The notes beneath the pieces are model-generated. The model made no database searches, was not told the origin of the DNA, and saw nothing but the letters and a program-made list of their open reading frames with translations. A DNA stretch of 64,000 nt from Letharia columbiana (lineage: Eukaryota > Ascomycota > Lecanoromycetes > Lecanorales > Parmeliaceae): NCBI RefSeq assembly GCF_014066305.1, contig NW_023501059.1, positions 1 through 64,000 of the forward strand, read 5' to 3'. Position numbers and translations under genes: made by a program. Below, one piece after another: positions 62,206 to 64,000 of this stretch (positions are counted from its first letter, which is position 1; each line of letters begins with the position of its first letter).

Positions 62206-62852
62206 TCCAGAACCAGGCTCGACTATGACGACTCGTCAACATCGTACAGGATGTGGTGGTTCAGGCTATCATCGTTTCAGGCACAAGATCTTCTAGTCGG
62301 CCTATGGCTGAAGGTTCACCTCGGGTATCTTATATCCTATCCGGGGTTTAACAGGCGTCCTTGAGATTTCGCTCGGCACTACTGGGTGGAGATTGACTGG
62401 GAGATGTTAATGACACTGGATTCACAATCCGTTCAGCAGACCCAGATGTGAAAGGGTGAAGATTTGCGAGATCCACACCCCTGGCCGTAAGATACCGACA
62501 AGAATATACTTCATTACACCCTGCGTGTTTTCAGTTGGATCAGTGGTGAGCCTAACTTCTGCTTGCGGGTCGAACACCCTTCAGCATATAATCAACTGGC
62601 TAGAGCCTAGCTCATCACTTCGGACGTCTGACTTCTGGATCTCTCTTTTTTCCTTGGCTTGGGCGGATAGGAAGCGCTTTCGTAGTATAGCGATCAATGC
62701 CAGCCACCGCCGCGAATTTTCACGGCATTGTGGAGTATTCGGGAGAAAGAAGTCGATCTGGGTTTAGACCGGTTTCGGTGACCTTGAAGATATCGGCTTT
62801 GTGATAGGCCTCGTGGGCTTCAAGCTCACTGTAAGCAGTGTCTCGATTCGAG
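62206..62852. other. Balanced-composition DNA without supported gene
   Basis: Normal base usage, CA/TG present. A plus-strand frame at 62456-62767 lacks an ATG start. Minus-strand frames overlap each other without a clear winner. Confidence 0.4.
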
Positions 62853-63164
62853 TCAAAGAAGGTATATGTCGGATTGAGAGTCTGGTGACAAGGGGCGGCT
62901 TCGAGAGATGATCTCACTCTTTGCGTACGAATTTGATCTCTCCTGTGACGCGCAATGCTCGAAGTGGTCACTACCCAGTGTTCTGGCCGTTCTACACCAA
63001 CGACTTTGCTCGCGTGAAGCGTCCATTGAAATTTTGTCCGTAGGGTTCCACGGAGGGAGACCTTGGAGCCGCGTGTTGAGGAAGTAGCTCACATCACCGT
63101 CGAAGCTCAGGTTGGGAACCTCTACGGAAGTAGGGTCTGCAGCACACAGCCAATGATGATTCAC
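62853..63164 (-). CDS. Hypothetical open frame, 103 codons (weak)
   Basis: ATG at 63164 on the minus strand. The first about 45 residues (VEVPNLSFDGDVSYFLNTRL, then PWNPTDKIS) look protein-like, while the rest is Ser/Arg-rich and may be outside a real exon. An 83-codon frame at 62720-62971 overlaps in another phase. It could be a first exon or a gene remnant. Family unknown. Confidence 0.22.
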   Translation of the reverse strand: MNHHWLCAADPTSVEVPNLSFDGDVSYFLNTRLQGLPPWNPTDKISMDASREQSRWCRTARTLGSDHFEHCASQERSNSYAKSEIISRSRPLSPDSQSDIYLL

Positions 63165-63563
63165 CGCTCCCTTCGAGCCTCCCGCGGTTCAATATGTTGG
63201 AAATCTATGAAGGATGAAGGATTGATTGATTAGGTAGCTATGAGAGTGCTGAGTGGGCTACTTATATCCCTATTTGCCACCATGCGGGGTAGCTACAACA
63301 CAGGTGCTGCAGCAAATCTCAACACAATGTCACCTGGTTGGTCTGCTTTCTCGAAACAGACAATGGATTTTTGGTGAAAATTAGATGATATTAGACAGGT
63401 TTAGCAACGAATTTCAAAAGAATGATTCAAAGCGGGAACAGCCCTACCCTTCTACCGCTAACCCGATTAGGCAATATCACGGACTTTAGCGAAACCTTTA
63501 CCGAAGAGTCACAAATCTCTTTGAATTTCACTTATTCTTCTTCTTTCACCATATATATACATC

Positions 63564-63629
63564 ATGAACTCCTCTAATAATGGGGCCCTCGTTATAACGA
63601 CCTTCATAGTCATATTGCTAGGCTATTAA
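63564..63629 (+). CDS. Short hydrophobic peptide frame, 21 residues (speculative)
   Basis: MNSSNNGALVITTFIVILLGY, with a hydrophobic core that could span a membrane. Upstream is a pyrimidine-rich leader (TTCTTCTTCTTTCACC) and a TATA-like ATATATATAC, an arrangement common before fungal starts. The frame after the TAA stays open for about 20 more codons, so it may instead be the 5' end of a broken gene. Confidence 0.2.
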   Translation: MNSSNNGALVITTFIVILLGY

Positions 63630-63718
63630 GCTGTGATCGCTACTATAGTAACTACACCACGTCATAAATACGTCCTTCTAGTAAAGTATGAGTAGATCGA
63701 GTTTAATTAGCTGGATAT

Positions 63719-64000
63719 GACTGTGGTAGTTCGAATAACTGAAATAACTGAGATATTCCTATAGCTGCGGTAGCCCAAATAGCTGGGATAACTGAAATAT
63801 CCCCATGGCTGCGGTAGCCCAACTAGCTGGAATAGCTGAGACATCTCCATAGCTGCGATAGCCCAAATAGGTGGAATAGTTGAGACTTCTCTATGGCTGC
63901 GATAGCTAAGATATTCTTATAGCTGCGATAGCTTCAATAGCTGAAATCACTGAGACATCCCCACGGCTGCGGTAGCCCAAGTAGCTGAAATAACTGGGAC
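63719..64000 (+). repeat. 44-bp minisatellite reaching the window edge
   Basis: About six copies of a unit such as GCTGCGGTAGCCCAACTAG+CTGGAATAGCTGAGACATCTCCAT, starting 63719, 63763 and so on; one copy carries an 18-bp deletion. CA/TG are kept, so RIP has not hit it strongly. It continues beyond the window. Confidence 0.85.

Noticed and set aside
62456..62767. Plus-strand 103-codon frame
   Set aside because: No ATG at its start, overlaps equally weak minus-strand frames, and matches no family that I recognise.

Overview
The window reads as a transposon graveyard from a filamentous ascomycete (Pezizomycotina). About 85 % of it is extremely AT-rich, and in those parts CA and TG dinucleotides are almost absent while CG and TC survive. 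That is the footprint of repeat-induced point mutation (RIP) acting on CpA. Coding relics show the expected marks: Gln and Trp codons became stops, Asp became Asn, and Cys and His became Tyr. I see no rRNA, tRNA, CRISPR array or convincing intact host gene. The only stretch with ordinary composition that is not recognisably a repeat is the right end, from about 61.75 kb.

Layout. 1-2554: a partial Helitron-like element (H1, minus strand). 2.6-12.6 kb: a piggyBac-type transposase relic on the minus strand, split in its C-terminal zinc-ribbon coding part by a complete Ty3/gypsy chromodomain retrotransposon (4000-10954, 164-bp LTRs). 12.7-13.7 kb: a foldback-like MITE. 13.7-15.1 kb and 46.34-48.49 kb: two halves of one Ty1/copia pol (copia 1). 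They are separated by a 31-kb nest bounded by LTRs at 15115 and 46174-46339 and by a 5-bp AACGT target duplication. Inside the nest are a TRIM (S1, 17859-18812) and a very large element with MITE-type ends (18977-45844) that carries a hAT transposase relic near 43-44.6 kb. This large element has itself taken in four more Helitron-like copies (H2 18997-21208, H3 29228-32058, H4 32527-32993, H5 34080-36205), a tandem AT satellite and several minisatellites. 48.5-55.6 kb: a second copia element. 56.22-57.14 kb: a MITE copy with a perfect target duplication. 57.75-60.28 kb: tandem TRIMs sharing an LTR, interrupted by a Harbinger-like MITE that itself holds a solo LTR. 60.28-61.07 kb: a copia 3' end. 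61.75-64 kb: balanced-composition DNA with weak open frames and a 44-bp minisatellite.

The most novel item is the Helitron-like family. It has TC-type 5' ends, a hairpin 11 nt before a CTTG/CTTA 3' end, no target duplication and A|T insertion. Two reconstructed empty sites support this. The interior is a modular 200-bp satellite instead of a Rep-helicase gene. The copies carry very different RIP loads, so the family appears to have spread over a long time. Nested insertions give a relative order: copia 1, then its LTR-element invader, then the hAT-like element, then the Helitron-like copies.
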